Origin: an uncultured Rhodopila sp. | GTDB lineage: Bacteria > Pseudomonadota > Alphaproteobacteria > Acetobacterales > Acetobacteraceae | DNA length: 64,000 nucleotides | Reading direction: 5' to 3' | NCBI GenBank assembly: GCA_903932145.1 | Contig: CAIZFE010000022.1 | Span: 54,550-118,549, forward strand | Translations under genes and position numbers: made by a program | The notes under the pieces: generated by a model | Seen by the model: the letters and a program-made list of their open reading frames with translations, nothing else | Databases searched by the model: none | What the model was told of the DNA's origin: nothing | Shown: piece by piece, positions 27,166 to 37,316 of the stretch | Layout: each line of letters opens with the position of its first letter | Numbering within the stretch: the stretch's first letter is position 1

Positions 27166-28765
27166 GTGGTGATAAAATCGGCGTCCCTCTTCTGCTGCCT
27201 TCTGCTGCCTTCTGCTGGCGACGATGACCGCGTCCCGGGCCGACGGAGAAGTCAGCGGCATAGCGGAGAAATTGGGCAAGGTTTCGTTCGCGAATTCCTG
27301 CGACGGCGCGGTGCAGGCAACGCTGGAGCGTAGTGTGGCGCTGCTGCATTCGTTCTGGTGGGACGAGGGAAGAAAGGCCTTTCAGCAGGTCATCGACCAG
27401 GACCCGACCTGTGCCATTGCGACATGGGGTATTGCCTCCATAGACCTGGGGAATCCCTTCGCGGCCGGACCCAGCCCGGCACAGGCGAAAGATGCGCAAG
27501 AGGCGATCGCGCGCGGACGCTCCGTCGCCGCGAAAACGGATCGTGAGAATGCTTATATCGCCGCCATCGCCAGCTATTATGACGGGTATCCGGCAAAGTC
27601 GCATGGCGTTCGCTTGAAGGCGCTGTCCGATGCGTTCGAAGCACTCGCCGCGCGTTTTCCCGATGACGATGAGGCGCAGCTTTTTGAAGCGATCTATCTT
27701 GTCGGAACCCAGCCGCCCACCGACAAGACCTTTGCCCGCACGCTGAAGGGCGCCGGCATCCTGGAAGCGCAATACCTGAAGCATCCAGAGCATCCGGGCG
27801 TTTCGCATTATCTGATCCACGCCTACGACTACCCGCCGATCGCCAAGGAGGGCCTGCCGGCTGCGAGGCGCTATGCCGGGCTCGCCCCGTCGGCGCCGCA
27901 TGCGTTGCATATGCCGTCGCATATTTTTACCCGTGTCGGGGCGTGGCAGGAATCGATCGCCACCAATCAACGCGCCGTAGCGGTAGCCAAGAGCGAAAAT
28001 GTCGTGGATGAGCAACTGCATTCCATGGATTACATGGTCTATGCTGAGTTGCAGTTGGCGCGCGATGCCGACGCGCACGATGTGATCGCGTCGATCGCGC
28101 AAACGGGCAAACCCTCGGCGTCCAGAACCGGTCCGTTCGCCATCGCGGAGATGTTCGCACGCTATCCGTTGGAGCGTGGTGACTGGCGCGAGGCGGCACA
28201 GGTGCCGCTGAGCGACAGCGCGATTCCGTATGTGCGCGCGATGCCGGTGTATGCCCGAGCCCTAGGCGCCGCGCGCAGCGGTAATGTGGCGGCCGCCGAG
28301 AGCGACACACAGGAACTGGAGCGGATTGCCGATGCGCTCAAAAAGGCAAAGGACACTTACTGGGGCACCGAAGTCGAAGTGCAATACCTGTCGGCGGCGG
28401 CCTGGACAGAGTATGCGAAAGGCAATCTCGATAATGCACTGAAGGTGATGCGCGGTGCGGCGGATTTGGAAGATAGCAGCGAGAAAAGCGCCGCCACACC
28501 CGGTCGCCTGGTACCGGCACGCGAATTACTGGGCGACATGTTGCGCGACAATGGCAACCCGGCCGCGGCGATGAAAGAGTATGAGGCATCCCTAAGTCGA
28601 GATCCAAGGCGATTCCGTAGTCTGTTCGGTGCCGGGCAAGCGGCGGCGGCGGCAGGAAACAGCGACAGCGCGCGCGCGTACTATAGCCAGCTTGTCGATA
28701 TGACGGGGCCGGACGGGATACGTCCCGAACTGACGGCCGCACGCGCGTTCCTGGCGTCTAAGTAA
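27166..28765 (+). CDS. Exported TPR protein with a repeat-disrupted 5' end
   Basis: The main frame (ATG 27224 to 28765) encodes a 513-residue tetratricopeptide-type protein, with repeat-like pattern in the second half and the segment HMPSHIFTRVGAW. ATG 27224 lacks a ribosome site. A proper start, GTG 27166 behind AAGGA, opens a signal-peptide-like frame, but that frame is out of register by 58 bases. About three copies of a 10-base unit (27189-27217) lie in between; removing one copy joins the frames and gives an N-terminus V-V-I-K-S-A-S-L-F-C-C-L-L-L-A-T-M-T-A-S-R-A. Function unknown; export is inferred from that signal. Confidence 0.7.
27189..27217 (+). repeat. Decanucleotide tandem repeat within a start region
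   Basis: Three near-perfect tandem copies of a 10-base unit CTTCTGCTGC (27189-27198, 27199-27208, 27209-27217 with the last base changed). Because ten is not a multiple of three, copy-number change by slippage would alter the frame of the TPR gene. Confidence 0.75.
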
Positions 28766-28903
28766 CGACCTGTCATAGTTTTCATCGTCGCGCGGGACCG
28801 GTGGGATTGCCTGTAGTGGCCACCCGTGACCGCGCGGCCGGGACGATCCCTTGCGTGCGTCCCATCTCCGCTCTACCACCGCCGAAACTCCGGGGTCCCC
28901 GCC

Positions 28904-29668
28904 ATGACTGACGAACTGCTCTACGATATCCGCGACGGCATCGGCCACATCACGTTCAATCGGCCGCAGGCGCGCAACGCCCTGACCTTTCCGATGTACG
29001 AACGCCTCGCCGAGATCGCGACCGCCCCCGGCGAGGTGCGCGTTCTGATCATCACCGGCGCCGGCGAGAAAGCCTTTGCCGCCGGCACTGACATCAACCA
29101 GTTCCGGGCCTTCTCCACCCCCGAGGACGCGCTCGGTTATGAAGCCCGCATCGACCGCGTGCTGGTCACCATCGAATGCTGCCCGGTGCCGACTATTGCC
29201 GCTATCGCCGGGGCCTGCACGGGTGGAGGCGCGGCCATCGCCGCTGCCTGCGACATGCGCATCGCCGCCGCCAACGCGCGGTTCGGCTTCCCGATCGCCC
29301 GCACGCTGGGCAACTGCCTGTCGGTGTCCAACATTGCCCGACTGACCGCCCTGGTCGGATCGGCTCGCGTGATCGAGATGATATACACCGCCCGCCTGTT
29401 CTCGGCTTCCGAGGCGCTGGGCGCCGGACTGATTACGGAAATGCTACCCGATCAGGCCGCGTTGGAAGCCCGCGCTTTGGAACTGGCCACGCTTCTGGCG
29501 GGTCACGCGCCGCTGACAATGCGCGCGACCAAGGAAGCCTTGCGCCGCCTGCGCGACAACCTGCCGCCGGACGAGGATCTGATCCGGATGTGTTACTCCA
29601 GCCAGGATTTCCGGGAAGGTATGGACGCGTTCCTGACCAAGCGCGCGCCGGTTTGGAGCGGTAGCTGA
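28904..29668 (+). CDS. Enoyl-CoA hydratase/isomerase (crotonase) family protein
   Basis: A 254-residue crotonase-fold protein (start MTDELLYDIRDGIGHITFNRP; oxyanion-hole segment ACTGGGAAIAAACDMRIA). Both glutamates used by classical hydratases are absent: the GGGCE position reads GGGAA and the QPE position reads FPI. It probably performs another crotonase-type reaction. I chose ATG 28904 where the fold begins; a longer frame starts 78 bases upstream. The ribosome site is weak. Confidence 0.88.
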   Translation: MTDELLYDIRDGIGHITFNRPQARNALTFPMYERLAEIATAPGEVRVLIITGAGEKAFAAGTDINQFRAFSTPEDALGYEARIDRVLVTIECCPVPTIAAIAGACTGGGAAIAAACDMRIAAANARFGFPIARTLGNCLSVSNIARLTALVGSARVIEMIYTARLFSASEALGAGLITEMLPDQAALEARALELATLLAGHAPLTMRATKEALRRLRDNLPPDEDLIRMCYSSQDFREGMDAFLTKRAPVWSGS

Positions 29669-29835
29669 CGGCGGCTTTCAACGCTGGCATGCCGGGCTGG
29701 TGCCATCTGTCTTGGGGTAAGCGAGTGAGGGACTAACCGCTCGGTCAGGACGAATGGGCAACCATTCTTAGAAATTTATCCGTCCTGACGGCTTTCTGTA
29801 CGGTCTCCCAACGCCTCTCGCGCTATAAGAACTAT

Positions 29836-30459
29836 GTGAGATATCTGACCGACTTCGCCGACCAGGCGGTTATCCTGCCCGTGGTGCTGGCTGTTGCCAT
29901 CGCACTGGCCGCCCAGGGGTGGCGGCGGGGCGCGCTGACATGGCTTGCCGTCGTTGGCGCGACGTTCTTCGCGACGCTTGTGTTCAAGCTGATGTTTCTG
30001 ACGTGCTCGCCGCTGTTCGGGCCGATGGATGTGCATAGCCCCAGCGGGCACGTTGCCGCCGCGACCGTGGTCAGCGGCGGCCTTGCCGCCATGTTCACCC
30101 GCCGTCGCCACAGTATTCTGCCGGCCGCGCTTCTGGCGGCGGTCGTCATCGGGATCTCCCGTGTGGTCCTTGGTATGCACTCATTTCCCGAGGTCGTGAT
30201 CGGCGCCCTCGTCGGGCTGGCCGGCGCGTTCGCCCTGATGCGCTTCTCGGGAGATCCCCCGCCGTTACGGGTCACTCCGCTGGTCGGCGTTGTCGTGGTG
30301 GTCGCGATGATATTCCACGGCCTGCATCTGCCGGCCGAGGCGGCGATCCGCCACACCGCCTTTCGGGCGGCCCAGTTTATCCCGGCCTGTCGCGGAACGC
30401 CGGAGTTTGAACGCCATCCGCCGGTCGATGCCGCGCAGCCGAGAGCCGCTACGGATTGA
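29836..30459 (+). CDS. PAP2-family membrane phosphatase
   Basis: A 207-residue membrane protein with the PAP2 core PSGH (about residues 69-72) and SRVVLGMHSFPEVVIG, matching the SR-x5-H motif. Such enzymes dephosphorylate lipid phosphates such as phosphatidic acid or undecaprenyl diphosphate. It uses GTG 29836. The first conserved motif (KxxxxxxRP) is not obvious, so it may be a divergent member. Confidence 0.75.
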   Translation: MRYLTDFADQAVILPVVLAVAIALAAQGWRRGALTWLAVVGATFFATLVFKLMFLTCSPLFGPMDVHSPSGHVAAATVVSGGLAAMFTRRRHSILPAALLAAVVIGISRVVLGMHSFPEVVIGALVGLAGAFALMRFSGDPPPLRVTPLVGVVVVVAMIFHGLHLPAEAAIRHTAFRAAQFIPACRGTPEFERHPPVDAAQPRAATD

Positions 30460-30470
30460 TCGGAACGCCA

Positions 30471-31427
30471 TCAGACCCCGGTGACGTCGCTCAAAAACCC
30501 TCCCAACGCCCCGATGAACCCTTTGGTGTTCTGCCCATGCACGTTGTGACCGCAATCCGGCACGGTCACCAACTGTCCATGCGGCAGCGCGGCCGCGAAC
30601 CGCTCCGCTGCGTCCGGTTCCAGAATGTTAGAGTTGGCCCCCCGCACCAGCAGCACCGGCAGATCGAACGCGGCTGCATCCTGTAGCGTAATGTTCTCCA
30701 ACGGTCCGGTGCCGCGCACGATGTTCAGCCGCCGGGGGTTCGAATCGCATTTGCTGACGTATTTGCCGTCCGCCCGCTCCAGCATGTTGTATTTCACCGT
30801 CCGCTCGATGTGCTCGCGGGACCGGTACGGATCGTATTGCCGCACATTCCGGACAAAATGCTCCAGATCATCGAACTCCTGGTTCGCCTGCACAAACCCG
30901 CCAATCGCTGCCCTGCCTTTGTCGGACAGTTCCGGCCCGACATCGACGATCACCGCCGCCCGCAGCAGCGCCTGATTCCGCCGCATCAGCAGCATTGCAT
31001 TGCGGCCGCCCATGGAGTGACCCATCAGCACCGGCCGGTCTAACCCCATCGCGCCGATGAACGCCTCGGCATCCAGCGACATTTCGTTGTTGGAGTAGGT
31101 GACATCGCGCGGCCACTCACTGTCGCCGTGGCCGCGCTGATCCAGCGCCAGCACGCGATACTTTTGCGCTAGATGCAGGCTGACCAGATCCCAGGAATGC
31201 GCCGATTGATGCCCGCCATGCAGCAGCACGATCACCGGTGCGTCAGGGCGGCCCCATTCCAGGAAATGGAACCGCAATTGCCGCAGCACGATGTTGCGCG
31301 ACCGGTAAGGCACATCCGGCGCATGCGGAATGCCGAGATCGGCCGCGCTTGCCAGCAGGCTGCGGAACTCGTCCGACCCGGTCATGTCCAGCGGCGCGGA
31401 GCCGTGGGCGAATAAATTCAGATACAT
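30471..31427 (-). CDS. Alpha/beta hydrolase
   Basis: A 318-residue alpha/beta-hydrolase fold: oxyanion region LLHGGHQSAHSW, nucleophile Ser in GHSMGG and catalytic His in DCGHNVHG. I chose ATG 31427; an extended frame reaches 31484. It is divergent to the M20 genes and convergent with the PAP2 gene. Substrate not predictable. Confidence 0.85.
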   Translation of the reverse strand: MYLNLFAHGSAPLDMTGSDEFRSLLASAADLGIPHAPDVPYRSRNIVLRQLRFHFLEWGRPDAPVIVLLHGGHQSAHSWDLVSLHLAQKYRVLALDQRGHGDSEWPRDVTYSNNEMSLDAEAFIGAMGLDRPVLMGHSMGGRNAMLLMRRNQALLRAAVIVDVGPELSDKGRAAIGGFVQANQEFDDLEHFVRNVRQYDPYRSREHIERTVKYNMLERADGKYVSKCDSNPRRLNIVRGTGPLENITLQDAAAFDLPVLLVRGANSNILEPDAAERFAAALPHGQLVTVPDCGHNVHGQNTKGFIGALGGFLSDVTGV

Positions 31428-31534
31428 CGTGACGTGGTTCCCGTGCCTTTCCCCAACAACACCCCGGCCGTCGCCGCTTGGCAAGAGTCGCGGGTTATGG
31501 TGGCATCCACGCCGTCACCGTCCGGGAACCGAAT

Positions 31535-32710
31535 ATGACCGACTCCATGCTCGACCGAGCCCGTCTATACCAGGACGAATTGTCCGAAATTCGCCGCGAT
31601 ATTCATGCGCATCCCGAACTGGGACTGGAGGAATACCGCACCTCCGACCTTGTCGCGCGCAAGCTGGAGGAATGGGGCATCGAGGTGCATCGCGGCGTCG
31701 GCAAGACCGGCGTGGTCGGGGTTCTGCGCAATGGCAACGGCCAGGCGACGGTCGGGCTGCGCGCCGACATGGATGCACTGCCAATGCAGGAGGCGACCGG
31801 TCTGCCTTACGCCAGTCAGACGCCCGGCCGGATGCATGCCTGCGGCCATGACGGTCACACCACGATCCTGTTGGGCGCGGCGAAGTATCTGGCGGAGACG
31901 CGCGGGTTCAACGGTACTGTCAATTTCATCTTCCAGCCCGCCGAAGAGGGATGCGGCGGCGCCGAAGCCATGTTGAAGGACGGATTGTTCCAGCGGTTTC
32001 CCTGCGATGCTGTGTTCGGCCTGCATAACCGGCCCGGTATCCCGGTCGGTCAGTTCGCCACCAGCCCGGGGGTCCGCTTCGCCGGCGCGGCGTTCTTCGA
32101 CATCACCATCACCGGCAAGGGCGCCCACGGGGCTCGGCCGCAGGAGGGCATCGACCCGGTCATGGTCGCCTGTCACCTCGCCACCGCCCTGCAAACGATC
32201 GTATCGAGAAACATCTCCGCGCAGGACGCCGCCGTGCTGAGCGTCACGCGTATCCAGTCCGGCGATGCCTACAACGTCATCCCGCAGCACGCCGTGCTGG
32301 CCGGCACTGTCCGGACGATGAAGTCTGACGTGATGGCAACGGTGGAGCGCAACATGAAACGCCTGGCCGTTAGCATCGCCGAAGGGTTTGGCGCGCGGGC
32401 CGAGGTTGATTTTCGTAATTTGTTCGCACCGGTTGTGAACGACGATCGGGAATTCAGGCTGTATGCGGACGCCGCCGCGTCAGTGGCCGGTGAAGCGAAC
32501 GTCGAACGAAACGCTCCACCGGCGATGGGGTCGGAGGATTTCGGCGCGATGATGGAGCAGGTGCCTGGCGCGCACATCATGTTCGGCAACGGCGACACGG
32601 CCGGCGTCCACCATCAGGCCTATGATTTTAATGATGAGGCGATCCCTTACGGTGTCGCTCTGCTGGCGGCGATTACCGAGAAGAAACTGCCGCGGGGTTC
32701 GATCGACTGA
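31535..32710 (+). CDS. M20-family amidohydrolase, first of a tandem pair
   Basis: A 391-residue hydrolase of the M20 (hippurate hydrolase/N-acyl-L-amino-acid amidohydrolase) family. The metal-binding motif HACGHDGHTT, catalytic region PAEEG and LHNRPG are intact. ATG 31535 is used; the longer frame upstream overlaps the divergent gene's leader. It hydrolyses an N-acyl amino acid or similar amide. A close paralogue follows 65 bases downstream. Confidence 0.9.
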   Translation: MTDSMLDRARLYQDELSEIRRDIHAHPELGLEEYRTSDLVARKLEEWGIEVHRGVGKTGVVGVLRNGNGQATVGLRADMDALPMQEATGLPYASQTPGRMHACGHDGHTTILLGAAKYLAETRGFNGTVNFIFQPAEEGCGGAEAMLKDGLFQRFPCDAVFGLHNRPGIPVGQFATSPGVRFAGAAFFDITITGKGAHGARPQEGIDPVMVACHLATALQTIVSRNISAQDAAVLSVTRIQSGDAYNVIPQHAVLAGTVRTMKSDVMATVERNMKRLAVSIAEGFGARAEVDFRNLFAPVVNDDREFRLYADAAASVAGEANVERNAPPAMGSEDFGAMMEQVPGAHIMFGNGDTAGVHHQAYDFNDEAIPYGVALLAAITEKKLPRGSID

Positions 32711-32775
32711 TCGCCCCTGGCCAGCCCGGGAACGCGTGATAGGATCGCGGCCACAAACACATACGGGACCCATCG

Positions 32776-33951
32776 ATGACCGAAACCGCGCTCGACCGTG
32801 CCCGCCTCTATCAGGGCGAACTGTCCGCGATCCGCCGCGACATTCACGCGCATCCGGAACTGGGGCTGGAGGAATACCGCACCGCCGATCTGGTTGCGCA
32901 AAAGCTGGAGGAATGGGGCATCGAGGTGCATCGCGGCGTCGGCAAGACCGGTGTTGTCGGCGTATTGCGGAACGGCAACGGTCAGGCCTCCGTCGGTCTG
33001 CGCGCCGACATGGACGCGTTGCCGATCCTGGAGGCGACGGGACTACCGCACGCCAGCCAGAACCCCGGCCGAATGCATGCCTGCGGCCACGACGGCCACA
33101 CCACCATGCTGCTTGGTGCCGCCAAATACCTCGCCGAAACCCGCAATTTCAACGGCACGGTCAACTTCATCTTCCAGCCGGCCGAAGAAGGCACCGGCGG
33201 CGCGTTGGAGATGCTGAAGGACGGATTGTTCGAGCGGTTTCCCTGCAACGCGGTCTACGGGATGCACAACCGTCCCGGATTGCCGGTGGGAAAATTCATC
33301 ACTGGCCCGTCCACCCGGTCGGCCGGCGGCGCGTTCTTCGACATCGTGATAACCGGCAAGGGTGCCCACGGCGCGCATCCGCACCAAAGCGTCGATCCGA
33401 TCGTCGTGGCCTGCCATCTGGGAACGGCGTTGCAGTCCATCGTGTCGCGCAACATCTCCGCGCAGGATACGGCGGTGCTCAGTATCACGCGCATTCAGTC
33501 GGGTGACGCCTACAACGTCATTCCGCAGTCGGCGGTTATGGCCGGCACGGTGCGGACGATGAAGACCGAGACAATGCAGACGATCGAGGCGAATATGCGG
33601 CGCCTCGCCACCAGTTTGGCCGCCGGTTTCGGGGCCGAGGCGACGGTCGATTTCCGCGTGATCTTCGCGCCGATGGTCAACGACACCAACGAAGCCATTG
33701 CCTACGGCGATGCCGCATCGGAACTGGTGGGGGAGGGCGCGGTGCGCCGCGACGGCCCGCCCGGCATGGGATCGGAAGACTTCAGCTTCATGATGGAACA
33801 GGTGCCCGGCGCCCATATCAATCTGGGCAATGGTGACAGTGCGGCTCTGCACAATCATCTGTATGACTTCAACGATGAGGCGATCCCCTACGGCGTGGCG
33901 CTGTATGCCGCGATCACCGAGAAGAAGCTGCCGAAATTCTCGCCGGACTGA
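32776..33951 (+). CDS. M20-family amidohydrolase, second of a tandem pair
   Basis: A 391-residue paralogue of the preceding gene, the same length and about three quarters identical by eye, with the same HACGHDGHTT, PAEEG and MHNRPG motifs. The two copies differ mainly in the dimerisation and lid region (residues 180-210) and near 280-330, which could give different substrate range. It ends just before a palindromic repeat element. Confidence 0.9.
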   Translation: MTETALDRARLYQGELSAIRRDIHAHPELGLEEYRTADLVAQKLEEWGIEVHRGVGKTGVVGVLRNGNGQASVGLRADMDALPILEATGLPHASQNPGRMHACGHDGHTTMLLGAAKYLAETRNFNGTVNFIFQPAEEGTGGALEMLKDGLFERFPCNAVYGMHNRPGLPVGKFITGPSTRSAGGAFFDIVITGKGAHGAHPHQSVDPIVVACHLGTALQSIVSRNISAQDTAVLSITRIQSGDAYNVIPQSAVMAGTVRTMKTETMQTIEANMRRLATSLAAGFGAEATVDFRVIFAPMVNDTNEAIAYGDAASELVGEGAVRRDGPPGMGSEDFSFMMEQVPGAHINLGNGDSAALHNHLYDFNDEAIPYGVALYAAITEKKLPKFSPD

Positions 33952-33959
33952 GGCTGACC

Positions 33960-34042
33960 GTCATGCCGACGAAGGTCGGCATCCATGTTTTTTAGTTCAA
34001 TCAAAGACGTGGATGGTGCGCCTTCACTTCGCGCACCATGAC
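33960..34042. repeat. Paired palindromic (BIME-like) repeat element
   Basis: Two hairpins joined by an AT-rich spacer: ATGCCGAC/GTCGGCAT (33963-33982) and GTGCGC/GCGCAC (34016-34036), with outer ends GTCATG and CATGAC in inverted orientation. A T run (33986-33992) follows the first hairpin, so it may also end the M20 transcript. Same outer-end design as the elements at 39733 and 63929. Confidence 0.6.
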
Positions 34043-34070
34043 GATACAGAGGCGGCCGGCGTGGGCCACA

Positions 34071-36569
34071 TCAGCTGATGACCGCCTGACCGCCGCTGAA
34101 CGTGGTGTGAGCCGACAGCAGATTGGAAGCGGTCAAAGTCGAAGACATGCCCAGCAGCACGACGCCATGCGTAGGATTGGCACTGCTGTAGATCGAGATC
34201 GCGTGACTGCCGGCGACCGTCGTATTGGCCGCCATCAAAACCGAATTGGCCGCACCGGACAGATTGATCACGAGTTGATCGTGTCCGTACTGGAAATTGG
34301 CGATCGTTTCGATCCCACCAGCCGGCTGCAAGGTGAAGTCGATGATGGCCGCACCGGTGCCTAACGTGATCGCATCGGGGGTCCCGATGAAGCTCAGACT
34401 GGCGGCGCTTAGCCCCGCACTGACGCTGGCGGTGTCACCGTTCAGATTGATCGTGGCCGCGGCCTTGGACCCGATCAGAGTGAGCGTATCCGCCGCCGTC
34501 GTGCCGCTGACGGTCAGGGACGCCAACTTGCTGTCGGCATTCAGCGATGTCAGTGCGGACGTCACGTTGGCGGCTGTGTCTGAAACGGTAAACGACGCGA
34601 CGTGACTGTTGGCCTGTAGCGTGGCCGCGTTCGCTGCCGTAACCCCGCTGACTGTCACAGTGTAATTGGCCGGCAGCTTGCCCAACACGGCTGTGTCGGC
34701 AGTGAACTGGGCATAGGTCAGCGACAAGGCGTTGGTATCGGTCAACGTAACCGCTGTCAGCTTGGTGTCGGCGTTCAAAGCCGCGATGTTGGCCACCAGA
34801 TTGGCGGAACTGTCAGACAGGGTGAACGATGTCACCTGGCTGGCGGACTGCAATGCGGCGGCGGCCGAGACCAATGCCCCGGTGACCGTCAGATGATACG
34901 GGCTGGAGATCTTCGCCAGAACCGCCGTATCCGCACTATAAAGTGCCGAGGCCAGCGTGATCGTCGGCACACTCGCATCGGTCAGAGCAATGGATGTCAG
35001 CTTGGCGTCCGCGCCAAGGGTGCTGAGCGCCGCGGTCACGTTGGCGGCGGTGTCAGAGACCGAGAACGCCGAGATCGCTGCATTCGCCTGCAAGCCCGCG
35101 GCGGCTGAAACCGATGCGCCGGTGACAACCGACGCCGAGGATACCGCGTTGTTGTCAGCCGAGATCGTGTCGCCGTCCGCCAGCAATGTGGTGAGGCTGA
35201 CCTCGAACGTCGTGGACCAGTATTGGCCGCTCATCGAGCCCCATGGATTGCGGATCTCGAGATTGCCGGTGGCACTGTCATAACCATAGACCGACATCGC
35301 GTGGTCCGCGATCAGGGTTTCCTTGCCGCTAACGCTGGCGTTGGTCATGGACGACAGGATAACGTCGAAGCCTTTGCCGATATCCGTCACCAACGCTGAC
35401 AGGACTGACGCGGTGGACACCCCCCCGACAGCGGACACGGCCCTCAGCGCATTGTTGTAAACGTATTGCACCCAAGACGAACCGTTCGCGTAGAAGTCCG
35501 TGATGGCCGAGGCGCCGGTGATCTCTTCCAGAGTATATTCCGGGGCGCCGCCGTTGCCGATCGTCGAAAAGGAGTTGCCGGCATTGATGGTGTTGCCGGT
35601 GGGAATCAGGCCGCTCGCCTGCACCTGAGCATAAGCTTTCTCGACGAGGCTGGCCCAGTCGTTCGTCGCTGAATTGAAGATCGTCCCGCCGTCCGGCAGT
35701 TGATTGTTGACCGTGACGTATTGGGCGGTTCCGTTGATGAAAAACCGCACACCATAGGTGTTGTTGCCGTTGTCGGTGATCATCGACTGAATGGCGGACG
35801 GGTCCTGCTTTGCCACTTCGGCCAGCGCGCTCAACAGGTAGCAATCGCCCAGATAGCCCTGGTTGATGTCATTCATGCTGGGGCCGGTGGCGGCAAACAC
35901 CGCGTTCGACACGGCTGAGTAAGAAACGCTGAACGCTGAAACACCGCTCATGCTGACCTTGCTGCTCGGCAGATCGGTGCCGAGCAGCCATTTGCCATCG
36001 AGTTCGGTGACCTTCGCGGCGGTGGCACCGGCGGCGAGGTTGCCAAGTGCGACGGCGGTCGCGCCGCCACCGGTCCACCAGGTATTGGACGTGCTGCCGT
36101 TGATCAGGGCGCCGACAACGTACGTCAGATACGCTGACGCGGTCTCGCCCACATTCAAATCGGTAGCGATCAATTTCAGGTCGGTGAACTGACTGGCCGA
36201 CAGGGTCGTCTTATTGGTGGTCAGTTCGGTGGCGAGATCGGTAAACACTTGGGCGATGCCGGCCTCGGTGACCGTGCCGCCGGCGGATGCCGCCGCCATA
36301 TCGGATCGGAGGACCGTGTCGTTCAGTGATGCGATCCAGGACGCCGCGGGTGTAGCACTGATTGCCTTGGAGGACGACGCGGGCGTGACAGAGGACGTCG
36401 CCGACGACGCGGTGGCCGTCGCGACCGTCGCAACGGTGGCACCGAAGAGGGAAAACTCCGCGGATGCCCATTGGCCGGCGGTGTCATCGGCTGGTTGCAT
36501 CAGGTCCGACAGCCAGGATTGCTGGGTGTCGCTATCGTTGCCGAGGCCGGGTTTCCTGAGATTATTCAC
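34071..36569 (-). CDS. Calpain-like (C2) cysteine protease with C-terminal repeats
   Basis: An 832-residue protein with a calpain catalytic domain: Cys243 in NQGYLGDCYLLSALAE, His423 in ADHAMSVYGYD and Asn441 in EIRNPWG. Residues 484-730 contain about three degenerate repeats of some 78-80 residues, each rich in Ala, Ser and Thr with D-T-A-A-N-V and L-x-A-D-x-K-L signatures. There is no signal peptide; together with the repeats, this hints at secretion by another route such as type I. Bacterial calpains usually need calcium, but no classic nonapeptide binding run was seen. It stands alone. Confidence 0.85.
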   Translation of the reverse strand: MNNLRKPGLGNDSDTQQSWLSDLMQPADDTAGQWASAEFSLFGATVATVATATASSATSSVTPASSSKAISATPAASWIASLNDTVLRSDMAAASAGGTVTEAGIAQVFTDLATELTTNKTTLSASQFTDLKLIATDLNVGETASAYLTYVVGALINGSTSNTWWTGGGATAVALGNLAAGATAAKVTELDGKWLLGTDLPSSKVSMSGVSAFSVSYSAVSNAVFAATGPSMNDINQGYLGDCYLLSALAEVAKQDPSAIQSMITDNGNNTYGVRFFINGTAQYVTVNNQLPDGGTIFNSATNDWASLVEKAYAQVQASGLIPTGNTINAGNSFSTIGNGGAPEYTLEEITGASAITDFYANGSSWVQYVYNNALRAVSAVGGVSTASVLSALVTDIGKGFDVILSSMTNASVSGKETLIADHAMSVYGYDSATGNLEIRNPWGSMSGQYWSTTFEVSLTTLLADGDTISADNNAVSSASVVTGASVSAAAGLQANAAISAFSVSDTAANVTAALSTLGADAKLTSIALTDASVPTITLASALYSADTAVLAKISSPYHLTVTGALVSAAAALQSASQVTSFTLSDSSANLVANIAALNADTKLTAVTLTDTNALSLTYAQFTADTAVLGKLPANYTVTVSGVTAANAATLQANSHVASFTVSDTAANVTSALTSLNADSKLASLTVSGTTAADTLTLIGSKAAATINLNGDTASVSAGLSAASLSFIGTPDAITLGTGAAIIDFTLQPAGGIETIANFQYGHDQLVINLSGAANSVLMAANTTVAGSHAISIYSSANPTHGVVLLGMSSTLTASNLLSAHTTFSGGQAVIS

Positions 36570-37316
36570 TTCGAATTCCCCGCATATTAGGCTCAGTCAG
36601 ACGGCCTGACCGGCGTTATCGTGCTTTATGATTGCGTAATCATCATTACAACAGCTGGGTCACTCTGCATATGACGATATAGTTTCAATATGATACAAAT
36701 GGAGTGGATGCTTTATTATTAGTCTCTGTGTTATTTTTTTATTCAATTTAAATGCTGATTTTCGAGGTCTACAACCTGACGATGCTTTCGCGACCGCTGG
36801 CAGCGACTTTCGAAATAAATTGTCGGCGTGTATTCCATGGCGGCATGCGAGTCGTTGCCAGCAGATAGGGTTGAGGCGCTCAGGTTTGCGGGCGCCTGTA
36901 CCGTCCCAATTGGTTGCTGATGCCGCGAGAAACGCGCCCGATGCGTCAATCGGCGGGCGATCGCACTGCCGTCGATCGCAGCGAATCCGGCGCGCACAAG
37001 TTCAGCGTGTTAACGGGAACTTCCAAGGCGAAACGGACAATGAGACGTTTGTGGAGGAGCCGTTCAGGGACCGACCATCGGATGGGCTGTAAAGGCCTGG
37101 CCAGAGAGGACCATTATGGCGTTCGCGCCACTTCCGGGTTGTCGTCTCGACTCATGAGTTCGACGCGGCACATGACTGCCTCCATCGCCAGCGTCCCCGG
37201 GCGGTCGGACGCGGCGCACTCAACCCGGTGCTCGCGGTGTGCGGGGGACTTGATGCACTCCGACTGCCGGTGAGGTGCGGCGTTAATCGATACCGGCCTC
37301 GTCGGTAGAATCCGCG
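36570..37316. other. Long AT-rich intergenic region upstream of the calpain-like gene
   Basis: About 750 bases. The part 36640-36780 is clearly AT-rich against its GC-rich surroundings and likely carries the calpain promoter. Short open frames in 36820-37270 lack ribosome sites and recognisable products. The composition shift may mark acquired or decayed DNA. Confidence 0.5.

Noticed and set aside
36820..37273. Short frames in the calpain upstream region
   Set aside because: No ribosome site, no domain, and the frames break in each direction.
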